This document shows positions 17,531 through 19,046 of a stretch of 19,046 nt of DNA, piece after piece (within the stretch, counting starts at the first letter, position 1; every line of letters starts with the position of its first letter). Source of the DNA: an uncultured Treponema sp. (GTDB lineage: Bacteria; Spirochaetota; Spirochaetia; Treponematales; Treponemataceae); contig CALFIX010000028.1 in assembly GCA_937877515.1 (NCBI GenBank), positions 1 through 19,046 on the forward strand, in the 5' to 3' direction. The position numbers were made by a program, and so were the translations under genes. Below the pieces are notes generated by a model, which was given only the letters and a program-made list of their open reading frames with translations, was not told where the DNA came from and searched no databases.

Positions 17531-18985
17531 ATGGATATAATTACACTTGCGATGGCAAAGAAATACACACAGGATTCCCTGATTGGAAAGGGCGCGATTA
17601 AGGGCGAAAAAGGCGATAAAGGCGACCGTGGGGAAAAGGGAGAGAAAGGCGACAAGGGAGAAACTGGGGCTACTGGTGCGAAAGGCGAAACTGGAGCGCA
17701 GGGACCGCAGGGCTTGCAGGGAATACAAGGCATACAGGGCGAAAAAGGCGCGGACGGCGCGACAGGCGCACAAGGCTTGCAAGGAATACAGGGACCCAAG
17801 GGCGACAAGGGAGATGACGGCTACCCGTTTCTGATTTACAAGGAATACGAGACCATCGGCGACTTTGACGCGGCGGACTTTCCCGAAGTGGGCTTGATGT
17901 TTTTGATTAAGACACGGGAAAGCGACCCCGACACAGGCGAGGACTTGGGCTTTCCGATTTACCGCTTTACGGGCGCGGAGGAAACACCCCCGTACTCGCT
18001 CATCACCTACATGAACACCAGCGGAATCAAGGGCGAGAAAGGCGACAAGGGAGATCAGGGCGAGCAGGGAATACAGGGCGAAAAGGGAGAGAAAGGCGAC
18101 AAGGGCGACACGGGTGCGCAGGGCGAGCAGGGCATACAAGGCGAGCAGGGAATACAAGGAATACAGGGCGAGCAAGGCGAGCAGGGCTTGCAGGGGGAAA
18201 AGGGAGACGACGGCTTTTCCCCAAGCGCGAGCGTTACGCAGCTTAGCGATGGAGCTGTGATTGAGATTACCGACAAGAGCGGCACGACCAGCGCGACCGT
18301 GCGCAACGTGGCGGGCGAGCTGATTCCGAGCGTGAGTTACTATCAGAAGGGTACTTCGACAATTCCTTCGGGAACTGCTGGTAGGTATTCTGTAACTTTA
18401 CCGAACGCTATGCCTGACAGCGATTATGTAGTCGTGTTTGAACCTAGTTATATTAACGATGAAGACGTTAATGCCGGAGTGCAGGTGCATTTTACTGAGC
18501 AGACGGCAACGGGGTTTGACCTTTGGGTATTTGGTACTCCCACCGACCGTGTGGAAATCAAGTGGGAAGCATTCAAGCTGATGACCGATGCCGCGCTTCT
18601 TGCGGACGAGCAGGCTATAGCGCAGAACGCAAGCGACATTGCCACGCTAAAGTCAAAGACAAATCTTGCCACAGTTACACCAACATACACATCTTATATC
18701 GACAGTGGCTTAACCGTGCATAAAATGAATGGGCTTGCGATTGTGAACGGATTTATACACGTTCCGCAAGATTTGCCCACTGGCGTCAGCACGGTACTTG
18801 TAAGCGGACTTCCAAAAGCAAAGGTGGCTAATACAGCAAGGCTAATAGCGTGTAATAGTGGGGTTACAGCGACATTTGACATTGACACATCAGGTCAAAT
18901 GAAGCGAAGCAATATCACACCATTAGTGTCTGTTCCAGCAGGGTGGTACGACATAAGCACTTGTGTTTATGAGTATGTAGACTAA
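17531..18985 (+). CDS. collagen-like phage tail fibre (484 aa)
   Basis: A probable receptor-binding or fibre protein outside the capsid. The first 20 residues (DIITLAMAKKYTQDSLIGKG) resemble the virion-anchoring start of phage fibres. Two collagen-like Gly-X-Y tracts occur at about 25-97 and 165-228 (GEKGDKG, GPQGLQG, GEQGIQG units), separated by a globular insert (about 98-164). After 228 there is a beta-rich region (PSASVTQLSDGAVIEITDKS) and a C-terminal domain ending DISTCVYEYVD, suited to trimer folding and ligand binding. AAAGGAGG precedes the ATG. The first two thirds are GC-rich with GGC/GCG/GAC codons, while sequence after about 18340 returns to AT-rich usage, suggesting a mosaic gene. 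Confidence 0.9.
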   Translation: MDIITLAMAKKYTQDSLIGKGAIKGEKGDKGDRGEKGEKGDKGETGATGAKGETGAQGPQGLQGIQGIQGEKGADGATGAQGLQGIQGPKGDKGDDGYPFLIYKEYETIGDFDAADFPEVGLMFLIKTRESDPDTGEDLGFPIYRFTGAEETPPYSLITYMNTSGIKGEKGDKGDQGEQGIQGEKGEKGDKGDTGAQGEQGIQGEQGIQGIQGEQGEQGLQGEKGDDGFSPSASVTQLSDGAVIEITDKSGTTSATVRNVAGELIPSVSYYQKGTSTIPSGTAGRYSVTLPNAMPDSDYVVVFEPSYINDEDVNAGVQVHFTEQTATGFDLWVFGTPTDRVEIKWEAFKLMTDAALLADEQAIAQNASDIATLKSKTNLATVTPTYTSYIDSGLTVHKMNGLAIVNGFIHVPQDLPTGVSTVLVSGLPKAKVANTARLIACNSGVTATFDIDTSGQMKRSNITPLVSVPAGWYDISTCVYEYVD

Positions 18986-19046
18986 GCGAGCACAATTTGA
19001 ATTGCACACAGATAATCGGGGTCAAGTATCCGAGTATTTGAGGGGT
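18986..19046. other. downstream of fibre; nothing assignable
   Basis: 61 bp to the window edge with no stem-loop terminator or start that I can support. Confidence 0.5.

Noticed and set aside
17456..18175. Long minus-strand frame opposite the fibre gene
   Set aside because: It is the complement of the collagen-repeat coding DNA and produces only Ala/Leu/Ser-rich repeats; no start signal.

Overview
The window looks like part of a temperate tailed-phage (siphovirus-type, lambda-like head genes) genome from a low-GC anaerobic bacterium. It carries a Bro-N antirepressor, a helix-turn-helix repressor, a tyrosine integrase with a tRNA-Pro-derived attachment core, a GpA-family terminase, a gpW-like head-tail protein, a lambda-type portal and a collagen-like tail fibre. 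The host is not identified directly. The gene mix would fit a Treponema-like or other gut/oral anaerobe, but that is a low-confidence inference.

Layout. 1-1821: an immunity region, with a leftward operon (three small proteins, then the antirepressor, which runs off the left edge) divergent from a rightward repressor. 1822-3064: two tandem copies of what reads as a type I toxin-antitoxin locus. Each copy has a 25-residue hydrophobic peptide on the minus strand and a convergent plus-strand small RNA of about 80 nt. A leftward operon of two small membrane peptides and a ribbon-helix-helix protein follows. 3065-4142: mostly non-coding, AT-rich, with an orphan small-RNA unit, four long palindromes and a structured-RNA candidate. 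4143-8893: a rightward run of small accessory genes (HTH proteins, DUF4406, dUTPase, zinc-ribbon peptides), with a riboswitch-like leader at 6073-6177 and two apparent frameshifts. 8853-10856: terminase large subunit. 10914-11388: YoeB-type toxin-antitoxin pair. 11596-12741: DNA adenine methylase with a 9-nt tandem repeat, then a small membrane peptide. 12836-14215: leftward integrase and attachment region. 14292-16804: gpW-like protein, portal and small genes. 16822-17453: leftward BrnT-like toxin-antitoxin pair. 17531-18985: collagen-like fibre.

Two architectural points stand out. The integrase and tRNA-derived core have phage genes on both sides and only the 3' part of the tRNA is present, so this is most simply the attP of a circular phage genome rather than an integrated prophage boundary. 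The lysogeny module also sits between the terminase and the gpW/portal genes, which are normally adjacent in lambda-like phages.

The best candidate for something undescribed is the duplicated peptide/small-RNA locus at 1845-2549. In each copy a 15-nt stretch of the small RNA can pair with the ribosome-binding site of its own peptide mRNA at 14 of 15 positions, and the two copies have diverged together so that cross-pairing is poor. The second is the 6073-6177 leader, where mutually exclusive hairpins can hide or expose the ribosome-binding site of the next gene.
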